In this document: in pieces, positions 36,957 to 45,908 of the stretch
How positions within the stretch are numbered: position 1 is the stretch's first letter
How the letters are laid out: each line of letters starts with the position of its first letter
Source: Enterococcus sp. DIV0212c
Lineage (GTDB): Bacteria; Bacillota; Bacilli; Lactobacillales; Enterococcaceae
Assembly: GCF_017377505.1 (NCBI RefSeq)
Contig: NZ_JAFREN010000016.1
Coordinates: 241,192-305,191 of the forward strand
Direction of reading: 5' to 3'
DNA length: 64,000 bases
Translations under genes and position numbers: made by a program
The notes under the pieces: model-generated
What the model saw: the letters and a program-made list of their open reading frames with translations, nothing else
The model's database searches: none
Told to the model about the DNA's origin: nothing

Positions 36957-39900
36957 TTAATAAGCATCCGACAACGTAAATTGAATCGTTGCTTGATATT
37001 TACCCAGCTTATTAACTGCCCCAGGAGGCAATTCGACTTTAAAGCCGTTACCTTTTTTTTCCCATTCTTCTTCGCTAATATTGTACTCACCAGCATTTTT
37101 ATTGGTGTGAGAAAAAATTTCTTTTGATAACCCTGTGATAACTTCATCTGAGTTTCCATTCACATAATGAATCGCACTTGGTAATATTGTGTCTCCGTTA
37201 GCCAAAGGTGTTAGCACCGCGGCAAACATTGTCCATTTTTTTAAATCTTTGCGATTATCTGAAACAACTAATTGCTCCCCTACGATTGTAGGTTCAACAG
37301 CAATTGTTTTCCCATTCAGTTTCTCTGTCTGCACGCCAAAATCTAGAGCTGTTGGTGCTGAAATAAAGGATAAGCTCCCCATAATCTCTCCACCAGGTAC
37401 TCCAGCTCCTCCTGATTTCACAGATATGCTTTCATGCTCAGAATTTGGATTGATTGTTCCTGGAACAAATGGTTTTTCTTGTGGTGAGTCTCCATTAGCT
37501 TCAGCTATATTGATGATGTCTTGACCCACCACGGCGTTTTGACTAACCGTTGCATTAAAGGTTATTGTTTTCAATTTCTTTGCAGAAATATTTCCGACAG
37601 CAATCGTCAATGTACGTGTTTGATCATCATATTTAAATCGATTTCCGCCAACTGGTGAGCCGCTAATTGTGATTCCATGATTTAATGGATCAAAGATTAA
37701 ACCTTCTGGAATCTTGTCAACTAATTGGATATTTTTCCAATCTTGTGAATCGGCTTTGTTATTACTGACTTTTAATGTATACGTTATAACATCACCAATC
37801 GATGTTGTTTCCCCTCCGCTGGATTTCGCTGTTTTGGCTAATCCCGGTTTATCAGGAAGAACATCGTTTACAGTCAGACGTTTTGCTTGATTAAAGCGTT
37901 CATCTTTGGTTCCAGATTTTACTGCATCATGGTACCCTTGATAATTTTCATATTCGTTCACCTCAACATTGATATTGCCAAATACACCGTCTGGTTCTTG
38001 TGTGTAAGTATCTGGTAATGGATAGGCAGGTAACGGATTGATTGTTGTTGTATCTTTTACATAAATATCGACTTTATCAGTTTTAGTTAAGTATTTAGGT
38101 AAATCAAGGAGCCATTTACCAGAACTAACGGTAGTGGAAACCGCCTGTCCGCCAGCATCTTTTAACCATTGATCATTGACTTTTACAAAAATTTTAGCTC
38201 CATTTTCATCACTGGTCCCTGATAATTGTTTTGTCGCATTATTCAGATCAGTTGCAACAACTGCTTGAGTTGGAGGAGTTACATCAATGGCTTCAACCAT
38301 AGATACCTTAATATCCTCTGCACCCGACGTATGCTTTTGCTGCTCTGTCGCATCTGCCGGTCCACGCCAAGCTTCTTCGATACTTACTTTTGTGCCTGCT
38401 GGAATAAAATCGTCTAATGATATTTTAAAATAACCTGTTTGATTAGTTGATTCATAGATAGCAGCAGGACCCTCATAGGTAGTTCCTTGGACAATTTTCG
38501 ATGTTCCATCTGGCAATTCCAGTTTCACTCTGACTTGTGCTTCATTATCCCAGGCATCCCTAATCATACGGTTACCATTATCATCAAACCCTTCAAGTAC
38601 AGAGACATGACCATAAATGAACTTATCACTATTGGTAGGTATTCTTAATCCATCTATGACAGGTGAAGAATTGTTGGCTGCTATTCGAGAATATTGATTT
38701 ATGGAAGAATTCATCCCACCAAATTTCGTGGTGAAGTCATTATCTGGTGAAACATTTAATCCCAAGTCAGCTCCTGTTAATTTATAGGTGACTAACGAAC
38801 GATCATAGTACGGTGACCCATCTAAATTCCCCCCCTTCTTCCAAAGTGAAATATCCGAATTTGTTGCTTCGAAATATGAGGCAGTACTTCTTGGCGATCG
38901 TAATAGCTCTCCTCCTGATGCCGCATTATTTCTAAAATCATAGAAAGTCGGTTTAGTCATATCAAAATTTATTGCTCCTCGAGCAGAACGAAACATTGGT
39001 CCGCCAGCAGTATTTCCATTTGTCTCGAAAAAAGCACCTTCTCCGACCTTTACATTTACAGCTCCTGCCGCATCAATGGCTGCTCCATATTTAGAATCCA
39101 TTTTAGCTACTGATCCTGTACCAGTTATTGTAAAAGAATCAGCAGGATTACTGTCACTATCATTCAGAAAGCCGATAGCTTGATTATTATTCATTACCTC
39201 TAAAGTACTATTACCAACTGCAGCAGGATTTCTTGGACGACCATCTCCATAAGAAGTTGCGAAAAATTTAGATCCAGAAGCTATATTAACTGAATTACCA
39301 CCACCATTCATTCTTATAGCAGCTTGGCTTCCTGATTTTTTCACAATCTTTATCATTGAATTTTCAGTAGCATTAAATGAAGAATTTCCCGAATATCTAA
39401 ACCGGACGGTAGCCCCTCGAGTGGTGGACTCTCCTTCTGCTTTCATCTCCATATAACTATGATTAGAAACATTAAATTGGGAATCTACTGCTTCAATCAT
39501 TACAACTGGGGTCGAAGCTGTTGCATTAGAATTCGCAATGATTGTTGCATAATCTCCAACATTTAAATTAACTGGAGGACCAGGATTCCCTGTGTTAAAA
39601 TTGAATAATCCGCCATTGTCTCCTTTATTAGTATCCGTTGAGGCTAACTTTAGTTGTGTATTATTTTCGCGTGTTTTTAATGTAGGATCACCTTGAATCG
39701 TAAAATTGCTGTTGCCTCCGCCTATGGAGACAATTCTACCTGTTGATGAAAAATCTACTTGCGATGCTTTATCTATCAACACTTCTGAATAAGCCAACGA
39801 GGATTTATAAAAATCTGATGTTAATTTACCACTCAACTTCGCCTGATCCGTAATATGCAGTTTCATCGCAGTAATAAATGCTTCAGTAGTACCAGCCGAA

Positions 39901-40856
39901 TTGTCAAAAAGTGAAGTTCCTGTAATTTTAACAAAAGCATTCGGAGCATATACTAACGCTGTTCGGTTCCCTACTAAAGTATTTACATTATCAAATAAAA
40001 TATTCCAGTTACTCCCACCATTCGTCGCTGTTTTAACAAAGGCTTGTCGAAGAGTAATATTTGTACCTGTGAGATTAACATTTTTCAAACTAATTGTTTG
40101 TTCGGTTGTGACAGTCCCTAGCTCAATGGGATAATAATTCGCGGTGCCTATATTAATCGTTTTTCCATTTCCATTAACAACAACAGATCGAGTCATTGCC
40201 GCTCCAAAACTTGAATTAGCAGTCAAATCTGCAGTTAAATTGATTTCATCATAGCTAGTATTTTTCATTGCTGATATAAAAGTTGCCCAACTATTCACAC
40301 TAATTGGATTAGACGCTCTTGGCTGAATCAATGATCTATTAACAATTGATGGAACCTCAGCTAACTTCGCTTCGTTGTCTTTCACTTTTTTCTTCAATTC
40401 TGAGTAATCTCTATTGATAGTTTTTACAATTTTTCCACCTGACAATAGCTTCATGTTTAAAGAAGAAGACTCATCCAGCAACGATACATTAAACTCCAGA
40501 ACCAAATCAGTAGGATCTTTCTTATAATTAAATGTTATCGATTGATCTTTTTCATTGGCTGATACACTGACTTTTTCTTCAGGATACTTAGACTTAATAT
40601 CTTCTAATATCTCACTCGCCGACAAATGAATCCCTTCTGCCTGTATGACAGCTTCACCATCTTCAAAAGCTGGTAAAATAAGCTTGACTGGGATTTTATA
40701 AAATGTTTCTTCTGTTACCGTACCAACTTCTAAACTGAAATCTTTTTCTCTATCTGAGGCTTTGATCAAAGAATCACTATTTATAATTCTCCAAGAAGCA
40801 ATCATAATAAACAACAAAGACAGCGTTATACCAATAACTCTTTTTTTATTTTTCAC
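36957..40856 (-). CDS. Giant WxL surface protein (1299 residues)
   Basis: The start is a GTG with AAAGGAGG nine bases upstream. The product has an N-terminal membrane/signal helix, a beta-rich region (about 40-170), a long beta-helix or pectate-lyase-like stretch (about 190-730, NLTADLTANSSFGAAMTRSVVVNGNGKTINIG), immunoglobulin-like modules (about 760-1010), a DUF11-type repeat (about 1040-1150, GDVITYTLKVSNNKADSQDWKNIQLVDKIPEGL) and a C-terminal WxL domain (ALDFGVQTE, KWTMFAAVL, terminal IQFTLSDAY with Phe for Trp). It is the first structural gene of locus 2 and the likely adhesin or matrix-binding component. Confidence 0.93.
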   Translation of the reverse strand: MKNKKRVIGITLSLLFIMIASWRIINSDSLIKASDREKDFSLEVGTVTEETFYKIPVKLILPAFEDGEAVIQAEGIHLSASEILEDIKSKYPEEKVSVSANEKDQSITFNYKKDPTDLVLEFNVSLLDESSSLNMKLLSGGKIVKTINRDYSELKKKVKDNEAKLAEVPSIVNRSLIQPRASNPISVNSWATFISAMKNTSYDEINLTADLTANSSFGAAMTRSVVVNGNGKTINIGTANYYPIELGTVTTEQTISLKNVNLTGTNITLRQAFVKTATNGGSNWNILFDNVNTLVGNRTALVYAPNAFVKITGTSLFDNSAGTTEAFITAMKLHITDQAKLSGKLTSDFYKSSLAYSEVLIDKASQVDFSSTGRIVSIGGGNSNFTIQGDPTLKTRENNTQLKLASTDTNKGDNGGLFNFNTGNPGPPVNLNVGDYATIIANSNATASTPVVMIEAVDSQFNVSNHSYMEMKAEGESTTRGATVRFRYSGNSSFNATENSMIKIVKKSGSQAAIRMNGGGNSVNIASGSKFFATSYGDGRPRNPAAVGNSTLEVMNNNQAIGFLNDSDSNPADSFTITGTGSVAKMDSKYGAAIDAAGAVNVKVGEGAFFETNGNTAGGPMFRSARGAINFDMTKPTFYDFRNNAASGGELLRSPRSTASYFEATNSDISLWKKGGNLDGSPYYDRSLVTYKLTGADLGLNVSPDNDFTTKFGGMNSSINQYSRIAANNSSPVIDGLRIPTNSDKFIYGHVSVLEGFDDNGNRMIRDAWDNEAQVRVKLELPDGTSKIVQGTTYEGPAAIYESTNQTGYFKISLDDFIPAGTKVSIEEAWRGPADATEQQKHTSGAEDIKVSMVEAIDVTPPTQAVVATDLNNATKQLSGTSDENGAKIFVKVNDQWLKDAGGQAVSTTVSSGKWLLDLPKYLTKTDKVDIYVKDTTTINPLPAYPLPDTYTQEPDGVFGNINVEVNEYENYQGYHDAVKSGTKDERFNQAKRLTVNDVLPDKPGLAKTAKSSGGETTSIGDVITYTLKVSNNKADSQDWKNIQLVDKIPEGLIFDPLNHGITISGSPVGGNRFKYDDQTRTLTIAVGNISAKKLKTITFNATVSQNAVVGQDIINIAEANGDSPQEKPFVPGTINPNSEHESISVKSGGAGVPGGEIMGSLSFISAPTALDFGVQTEKLNGKTIAVEPTIVGEQLVVSDNRKDLKKWTMFAAVLTPLANGDTILPSAIHYVNGNSDEVITGLSKEIFSHTNKNAGEYNISEEEWEKKGNGFKVELPPGAVNKLGKYQATIQFTLSDAY

Positions 40857-40883
40857 TTATTTTCCTCCTTTCCTCAAAAATAG

Positions 40884-40901
40884 TATGTCTTTTATGACAT
40901 A
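40884..40901. promoter_or_regulatory. Short palindrome in the leader of WxL operon 2
   Basis: TATGTC and GACATA (6-bp arms, 6-bp centre) lie about 30 bp before the start codon of the giant WxL gene. It could be an operator or RNA hairpin; a chance match in AT-rich DNA is also possible. Confidence 0.3.
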
Positions 40902-40974
40902 TTTATTTTAATTTTCTAAAACAATGGCATCATCATTGCGTTAGAAAAAGAAAATACCCTATTTGTAGTCTTTA

Positions 40975-41682
40975 TCAACTAGACAACATATACCCTCTTG
41001 AACGTACAGTTCGGATATATTTTGGTTTAAAGGAATCATCTTCAAGTTTCTTTCTTAGATGAAAAATCAGATTTGCTACACGATATTTCTTATCCCCTTT
41101 TTCTTTCCCCCATACATTTTTGTACAGTTCTTCATAAGTGATTGCTTCACCTTTGTGACGAATCAGCGCTTCTAAAGCTTTAAATTCTAACTTAGTTAAA
41201 CCAACTTCACCTTTTCCTTCAATACTTACTGAAAAATTATTAGGAACCAATTGAATTGTTGGAACTTTGCCGCCTACCGAAGGGCCTGCTAATTGTGTAT
41301 GCGTAACTTTTTGATTTTTTTTGTTTACTCTTCTTTCTAACGTATTCATAATATACAAACAAAATTCATCTGATTCTGTTCGATTATCAAAGGTACCATC
41401 TGCACCTAACTGAAGATGAACGATCCGATTTACTTTCGTTGATTCATCCGATAAAATCCAAATAAAACTGCTAGTTAAATTTCTGACTTTAATAATCAAT
41501 TCACATGTTAGAGCAATTTCTTCTAATGCCGACTCAGTAATTATCACCGCATCCATTTTTTTGATTCCTTCATCAACTTCCTGTAAGTTGACTGGTTGAA
41601 CCGTACACTTTTTTTCTTTTAAAGCTGTTATGTATTGCGATTTACTACTTTCTAGATTACTTATTAGAGCTATGTTATACAA
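40975..41682 (-). CDS. OmpR-like winged-helix regulator with degenerate receiver, head of WxL locus 2
   Basis: The 235-residue protein starts with TTG, supported by AAGGAGG seven to eight bases upstream. It has a receiver-like N-terminal half whose beta-3 segment reads DAVIITES, so the phosphoacceptor aspartate is missing, and a C-terminal winged helix (LTKLEFKALEALIRHKGEAITYEEL, RVANLIFHLRKKLED, IRTVRSRGYML). It is paralogous to 4531-5241 and occupies the same place between recombinase cassette and WxL operon. It should control locus 2; no sensor kinase is present. Confidence 0.87.
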   Translation of the reverse strand: MYNIALISNLESSKSQYITALKEKKCTVQPVNLQEVDEGIKKMDAVIITESALEEIALTCELIIKVRNLTSSFIWILSDESTKVNRIVHLQLGADGTFDNRTESDEFCLYIMNTLERRVNKKNQKVTHTQLAGPSVGGKVPTIQLVPNNFSVSIEGKGEVGLTKLEFKALEALIRHKGEAITYEELYKNVWGKEKGDKKYRVANLIFHLRKKLEDDSFKPKYIRTVRSRGYMLSS

Positions 41683-41840
41683 TTTGTTTCCTCCTTCATC
41701 TTATTAATCATTAATTCCCATATAATTTCTACTTATATATTTTTTAAAAAATTATCAAGCTTAAAAATTATTATTTTATTCTAATTCATAGTAGAATTTA
41801 TTATTATCACTCTCTTTTATAGTTATAAAAGAAATTTCTC

Positions 41841-41861
41841 GTTCTAAATAAGAACAGGAAA
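41841..41861 (+). repeat. Left core inverted repeat of recombinase cassette 2
   Basis: These 21 bases are the exact reverse complement of 43322-43342. The site contains GTTCT and AGAAC half-sites around a five-base asymmetric centre. Identity to the right copy ends on the outer (left) side, where the flank differs. Confidence 0.82.
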
Positions 41862-41903
41862 TCATTGCATAAACCCAATAATATCAACGGTTTTAATTTC
41901 CTT

Positions 41904-41923
41904 TGACGGCTCACGTGACGGCG
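41904..41923 (+). repeat. Left paired TGACGGC repeats of cassette 2
   Basis: TGACGGC (41904-41910) and TGACGGCG (41916-41923) are 12 bp apart, lying between the core site and the recombinase stop codon. They match the repeats of cassette 1 although the core sites differ. Confidence 0.7.
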
Positions 41924-41940
41924 AAACCGTAATTTTTTCA

Positions 41941-43041
41941 TTAAATAGCAGCTACTGCTTCCACTGCAATTCTTTCTTCAGCTAAATTTGAGTTGGTATA
42001 AATATCTAGCGTCATTTTGGTAGAGGCATGACCTAGTAATGAACTGATCACAGCAATATTTACCCCTTTTTCCAAACAACGGGTAGCAAAGGAATGTCTC
42101 AAAGCGTGAAAAGAGCAATTCACCAATTTTAATTTTTGCAATAACCGTTTAAATTGATAACGTATTGTCCGTGGTTCTGTATAGGTTTGGTTTTTAGCAA
42201 CGACATACGCACTATTGCTGTGCTTACTTTTATTTAATAGTTGTTCTAATAAGCCAGAAGACAACGGAATTGTTCGTTCTGAGGTTTCTGATTTTGGCTT
42301 TTCTTCAATAATATGCGTTTTTATGCCGCCTTCCGTGTGTTTTTTTACCCTCTGAAGTGTTCGTTTTACTGATAATACTTTACTTTCAAAATCAATATCT
42401 TCCCATTTCAATCCTGCAATTTCTCCAATTCTCATACCAGTTTCTAATGCTATCAACATAGCTAACCCATCAGAAGATTGTTTTGCTTCTTTTACTAAAA
42501 GTTTGTGTTCAAATTGCGAAATATTAACTATTCTAGTTTTTCTTACTTTCGGAAGCTCAATATTTTCATAAATTGAACTACGAACAAAATGAAGTTTTTC
42601 GGCATATTTTAATGAAGTTTTTAATACTCTGAATACAGAATGTAGCGAATTTATGGAAACTTTTTTCTGTGTAATACGTATGAATTGATTGATATGCGCT
42701 GCATTTAAATCACTTAAGCGAATACTTCCAATAGTCGGGCGAATATGACAATCGATTTTACTTTTATAACTATCAAATGTTCCTGGCTTTACTTTAGTCG
42801 TGATAACTGTTTCCAACCAGTAATCGAGCCAATTATTAAGGCTCCCATAAAATTGTTCTGAGTTTTCTTGCTCAGAAAACATTGTGGCTTTTTTTATAGT
42901 CAATTTTTCTTTAACAATTCTATATGATTGACCATAAACGTAGCCGTAATGAATATGTCCATTGGCTTTTCTACCCTTTACATAACGCCCTTCCCAACGT
43001 CCATCTTTTCGTTTATAAATATTTTCCCCTTTTCTAGCCAA
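41941..43041 (-). CDS. Tyrosine recombinase, paralogue of the cassette-1 enzyme
   Basis: The 366-residue protein shares the N-terminal arm-binding region with the cassette-1 enzyme (19 of the first 20 residues identical), a core-binding domain (LNNWLDYWLETVITTKVKPGTFDSYKS) and the catalytic set: Arg in TGMRIGE, the Lys in KPKSETSE, HALRH, LLGHASTK and the Tyr in LDIYTNS. It is full length. It sits inside inverted repeats beside a winged-helix regulator, as does its paralogue, and no phage or transfer genes flank it. Its likely task is inversion of its own cassette. Confidence 0.92.
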   Translation of the reverse strand: MARKGENIYKRKDGRWEGRYVKGRKANGHIHYGYVYGQSYRIVKEKLTIKKATMFSEQENSEQFYGSLNNWLDYWLETVITTKVKPGTFDSYKSKIDCHIRPTIGSIRLSDLNAAHINQFIRITQKKVSINSLHSVFRVLKTSLKYAEKLHFVRSSIYENIELPKVRKTRIVNISQFEHKLLVKEAKQSSDGLAMLIALETGMRIGEIAGLKWEDIDFESKVLSVKRTLQRVKKHTEGGIKTHIIEEKPKSETSERTIPLSSGLLEQLLNKSKHSNSAYVVAKNQTYTEPRTIRYQFKRLLQKLKLVNCSFHALRHSFATRCLEKGVNIAVISSLLGHASTKMTLDIYTNSNLAEERIAVEAVAAI

Positions 43042-43068
43042 AGTAATCTTCCTTTCACAAAAAATAAT

Positions 43069-43088
43069 TGACGGCGAATATGACGGCG
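43069..43088 (+). repeat. Right paired TGACGGCG repeats of cassette 2
   Basis: TGACGGCG occurs at 43069-43076 and 43081-43088, 12 bp apart, just upstream of the recombinase start. Same orientation as the left pair. Confidence 0.7.
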
Positions 43089-43321
43089 AAAAAGAAATGT
43101 TTTTTTCTCATTTTATTCAGAAATTAATGAAGAAATTGATATTTTCTTGAGGTGAAAATGAGTTATACTTACAAAAGATAAAAAAAAGAGATAACAAACA
43201 CATATTTTCTAAGTTTAATATCTTTTATATGCCAGATTGACAATATTATATAAATCATATACCCTTTAAAAAGAAATGAAATTAAAAAAATATCTATTTT
43301 TCCTTTTTCCCGCTGAATCCT

Positions 43322-43342
43322 TTTCCTGTTCTTATTTAGAAC
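43322..43342 (+). repeat. Right core inverted repeat of cassette 2
   Basis: TTTCCTGTTCTTATTTAGAAC is the reverse complement of 41841-41861. Here the dyad is longer: TCCTGTTCT and AGAACAGGA arms pair perfectly around TATTT. Confidence 0.82.
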
Positions 43343-43906
43343 AGGATTTTTTACTCCTTTTTTCTCTGTTCCTAGTATAGAAAAAAAAAGACCTTTTTTA
43401 TTATCAAAAAAAAGAGCAAATACTATATAATTTTAATAACTATTTGAAACTATAAGGAGTTACTATTGATAACGTTTGTAATTTTTTTGAAAAAATAGAG
43501 CATGAAGCTAAAGTGAAAAACACTTTTACCTCACACTCTATAATCGAATAAACGCTAACATAACAACAGACTGAAAATAGATCGTATCAGCAAGTGTGCG
43601 CTAAATTTGATACTTTTATTCACAGTCTCGTTGGTACTATAACTATACTCTTTTATCTATCCTAAAATATGTACGTCACGCTCTACCTATCTTTCATTTT
43701 TTTCTAATAAGGTCACCGCATAAAACCGATATCGCTAAAACAATTCAAGCGATAATAGCAATCAGGTATCTCGATACAATACTTACCCGTTAATCCAAAT
43801 AGGATACACCCAATCCTCAGACTGCATGATTTATAAAAATACAAGAAGACAATTCTCTTGTCAAAGCCAGTAACTAATCCTATCTAATCAAAAAAAGGAC
43901 ATAAAA
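43343..43906. other. Gene-free region with an orphan hairpin
   Basis: About 560 bp between cassette 2 and the LssY_C-like gene. At 43498-43538 an imperfect hairpin with a U tract on the minus-strand side (TATTTTTTC) looks like a terminator, yet no gene ends there. A minus-strand frame around 43880-43720 without a plausible start codon could be a gene relic or chance. Nothing firmer is seen. Confidence 0.4.
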
Positions 43907-43947
43907 AAAGCGATGAAGTAATATTTCAACTTTCCTTCATTCGCTTT
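43907..43947 (-). terminator. Terminator of the LssY_C-like gene
   Basis: On the minus strand AAAGCGAATGAAG pairs with CTTCATCGCTTT, apart from one bulged base, followed by a U tract (43907-43902). Confidence 0.75.
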
Positions 43948-43951
43948 TCTC

Positions 43952-44743
43952 TTATCGATCTATTTTGATAAAGGGCAAAGCACCATCAGTAAAAATTTCA
44001 TCTCCACCACCGTTACGCCCATGATAGCTTGTTGTAAAATGTTCCACTATTTCAATTGAAAGGACATAATCCGTTTGTTTGAAAGTATCTAAAACAAAAT
44101 CTCGTTCTTTATCAACATCCGAATTGATTTTATGTGTGACTTGTCCTGTAAAAAAAGAAAAACCAACTTTTTTATCATATGTGGCAGCACCCAGCCAATC
44201 AGCTGCTCTTCCACCAGGCAAGTACCAATTCTCAGGTGTTTTCCAAAAACGAACGTGATGCCTTCTTCTGGGATTATTTTCGATTTCTTTTTCAAATGCT
44301 AGATCTTGTTTCTTGTTAAATAAAAATAATGAACTAACGGGAGCTTTAGGATACGATCGACCAAAAACACTTGCAATGATCATGTGAAGACTGGAGTGTA
44401 GCGATAAGGGCTCAGCTTTCATCCAGCCAGCTTTTAGAAAAAGTTGTTCTAACTCCTCTTTGGTTCCTATAAAAGCTAGATTGATGGGATCACCAAGCAG
44501 CCCGTCGCTTGTCCTGGATCGTCCGATAAAATAATCTGGCAAGTAGCGTCCTGTCATCAACTTATTAATGAAAGGAAGAATCAAATAGGAACTAAACAGC
44601 CATAACAAAACATACGCAAAAATGTGGATTTTCTTTGTTAAAATTTCTGCAAATAATGATTTATAGACTAAATAACCGCTAATGATGATCAACGCAAATC
44701 TAAATAACCTAAAAATACTGTTCATTACTGTTTGCTTTTTCAT
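43952..44743 (-). CDS. Membrane protein with LssY_C-like domain
   Basis: The 263-residue protein has two N-terminal membrane helices (about 10-28 and 38-60) and a soluble domain like the C-terminal domain of LssY (SRTSDGLLGDPINLAFIGTKEELEQLFLKAGW, PVSSLFLFNKKQDLAFEKE, RRRHHVRFWKTPE). The domain occurs alone or fused to PAP2 phosphatases; its biochemical role is unknown. The gene is monocistronic, with its own terminator. Confidence 0.85.
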   Translation of the reverse strand: MKKQTVMNSIFRLFRFALIIISGYLVYKSLFAEILTKKIHIFAYVLLWLFSSYLILPFINKLMTGRYLPDYFIGRSRTSDGLLGDPINLAFIGTKEELEQLFLKAGWMKAEPLSLHSSLHMIIASVFGRSYPKAPVSSLFLFNKKQDLAFEKEIENNPRRRHHVRFWKTPENWYLPGGRAADWLGAATYDKKVGFSFFTGQVTHKINSDVDKERDFVLDTFKQTDYVLSIEIVEHFTTSYHGRNGGGDEIFTDGALPFIKIDR

Positions 44744-44836
44744 TTTCAGCTTCCTTTCATTCGATGCACTCTATTAAATTATACTCACTTATAAAAATAA
44801 AGTCTCCTGATATCCCTTTGATTGCTAAACAAAAAA

Positions 44837-44859
44837 AGCAACCAATTAAATGGTTGCTT
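44837..44859 (-). terminator. Terminator of the LysM protein gene
   Basis: AGCAACCA pairs with TGGTTGCT around a short loop, with an A tract on the left that becomes a U tract on the minus-strand transcript. Confidence 0.75.
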
Positions 44860-44895
44860 CTAAAATAATTCTATTTTACTACTTGTCTATTTTGA

Positions 44896-45471
44896 TTAAT
44901 ACCAACCGTTAGCTACCCAGAAAGATTGTGCAGCTTCCCATGAACCATAACGTCCAGCAACATAGCTATCCGCTACACGCTCTTGATTTGCTTCAGAATA
45001 ATCTCCATTTAAATATGAAGCATCTAATTGGTATCTACCGATATATTTACCATTTGTGGCACTATATGAACCGCTAGATTCTTTTTGTGCAATCCATTCT
45101 TTGGCAGATGATGTAGTTGCAGCAGTTGTTGCTTGTGCTGGAGCTGGTGTTGCTTCAACAACCGGTGCTTCTTCTTGTACTGGAGCTGCTACTGGCGCTT
45201 GTACTTGTGCTGGCGCTGAGGCTGCTTCTTCTGCTGTACGGATAATAAGTTCTTCGCCTTCAAAGATCATATTTATATTCGAAATCTTATTGTCTTTAGC
45301 AATAAGATCGATCAAGCTGTTGTCTCCGTTAAATTGCTGAGAGATAGTAGATAATGTATCTCCAGATTTTACTGTATATAAGCTATCAGCGTGCGCGTCA
45401 GTCGTTCCCATAAAAATGCCAAATCCTGCAGTCAAAGTTGTTGCTAATAAAATCGTTTTAAGTGATTTCAT
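44896..45471 (-). CDS. Secreted LysM protein with Apf-like C-terminal domain
   Basis: The 191-residue protein has a signal peptide (cut after DAHA), one LysM domain (about 30-75, YTVKSGDTLSTISQQFNGDNSLIDLIAKDNKI), an Ala/Pro/Val-rich linker and a C-terminal domain (AKEWIAQKESSGSYSATNGKYIGRYQLD...GSWEAAQSFWVANGWY) like that of aggregation-promoting factors and small transglycosylase-like wall proteins; Glu in AQKESSG fits the catalytic position. The ATG at 45471 has AAAGGAG before it; the longer frame from 45627 lacks one. It binds peptidoglycan and probably cleaves it. Confidence 0.9.
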   Translation of the reverse strand: MKSLKTILLATTLTAGFGIFMGTTDAHADSLYTVKSGDTLSTISQQFNGDNSLIDLIAKDNKISNINMIFEGEELIIRTAEEAASAPAQVQAPVAAPVQEEAPVVEATPAPAQATTAATTSSAKEWIAQKESSGSYSATNGKYIGRYQLDASYLNGDYSEANQERVADSYVAGRYGSWEAAQSFWVANGWY

Positions 45472-45860
45472 GTTGTTTCTCCTTTGTAAAAAAATATTTT
45501 TTGTCGTTTGTTTATCGACTTTGCATACTTTAACATCTAAAAATATTTCATAGGTGAAGATACAGTGACAATTCGTTACGAGTATTTTTGTTACATGACA
45601 GCTTGTAAAAAACAGCCTAAGAAACACTTGTTCGTACTGAGTTTTTATCGAATTATCCCAGTGAAAGAAATCATGTTTTTTTCTGAAATTTCTTCTTGTT
45701 AGATTTGATAACGAATGTTATGTTACAGAAACTCAGAATTATTACAGAGTTTTCAGCTGATTTTTGATGATTCAGAGTAACTTTTTCGATAAATTTCTGT
45801 ATTTCAAAGGTAAAAAATAGACGCACAAAAGCCTTTATTCTTTTTTAAAACAACAAAAAA
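45472..45860. other. Long leader / intergenic region of the LysM gene
   Basis: Almost 390 bp without an ORF. TGTAAT and TGTAAC elements near 45724-45752 and 45590-45600 (minus strand) loosely resemble halves of WalR boxes (TGTWAH-N5-TGTWAH), which control autolysins in Firmicutes, but no complete box was found. Confidence 0.35.
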
Positions 45861-45892
45861 ACAGAAACACTTGTAGTTGCCTAGCGTTTCTG
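45861..45892 (-). terminator. Terminator of the cell-wall operon
   Basis: CAGAAAC pairs with GTTTCTG (minus-strand hairpin), followed by a U tract (45860-45855). It closes the three-gene operon 49990-45909. Confidence 0.65.
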
Positions 45893-45908
45893 CTTTCTTA
45901 AATATTGG

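Larger units (their letters stand above)
41841..43342. mobile_element. Putative invertible cassette 2 (recombinase between inverted repeats)
   Basis: The 1502-bp segment mirrors cassette 1: core inverted repeats at the ends, paired TGACGGC(G) direct repeats inside each end, and a single tyrosine-recombinase gene transcribed toward the regulator. The core sequence differs from that of cassette 1, so the two systems probably do not cross-react at the core. No clear consensus promoter faces the regulator inside this cassette in its present orientation. Confidence 0.62.

Noticed and set aside
41859..41887. Promoter facing regulator 2 inside cassette 2 (TTGATA at 41882-41887)
   Set aside because: The expected -10 position reads TGATTT, too weak to call a promoter.
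45590..45752. WalR boxes upstream of the LysM gene
   Set aside because: Only half-sites are present; no full TGTWAH-N5-TGTWAH pair was found.
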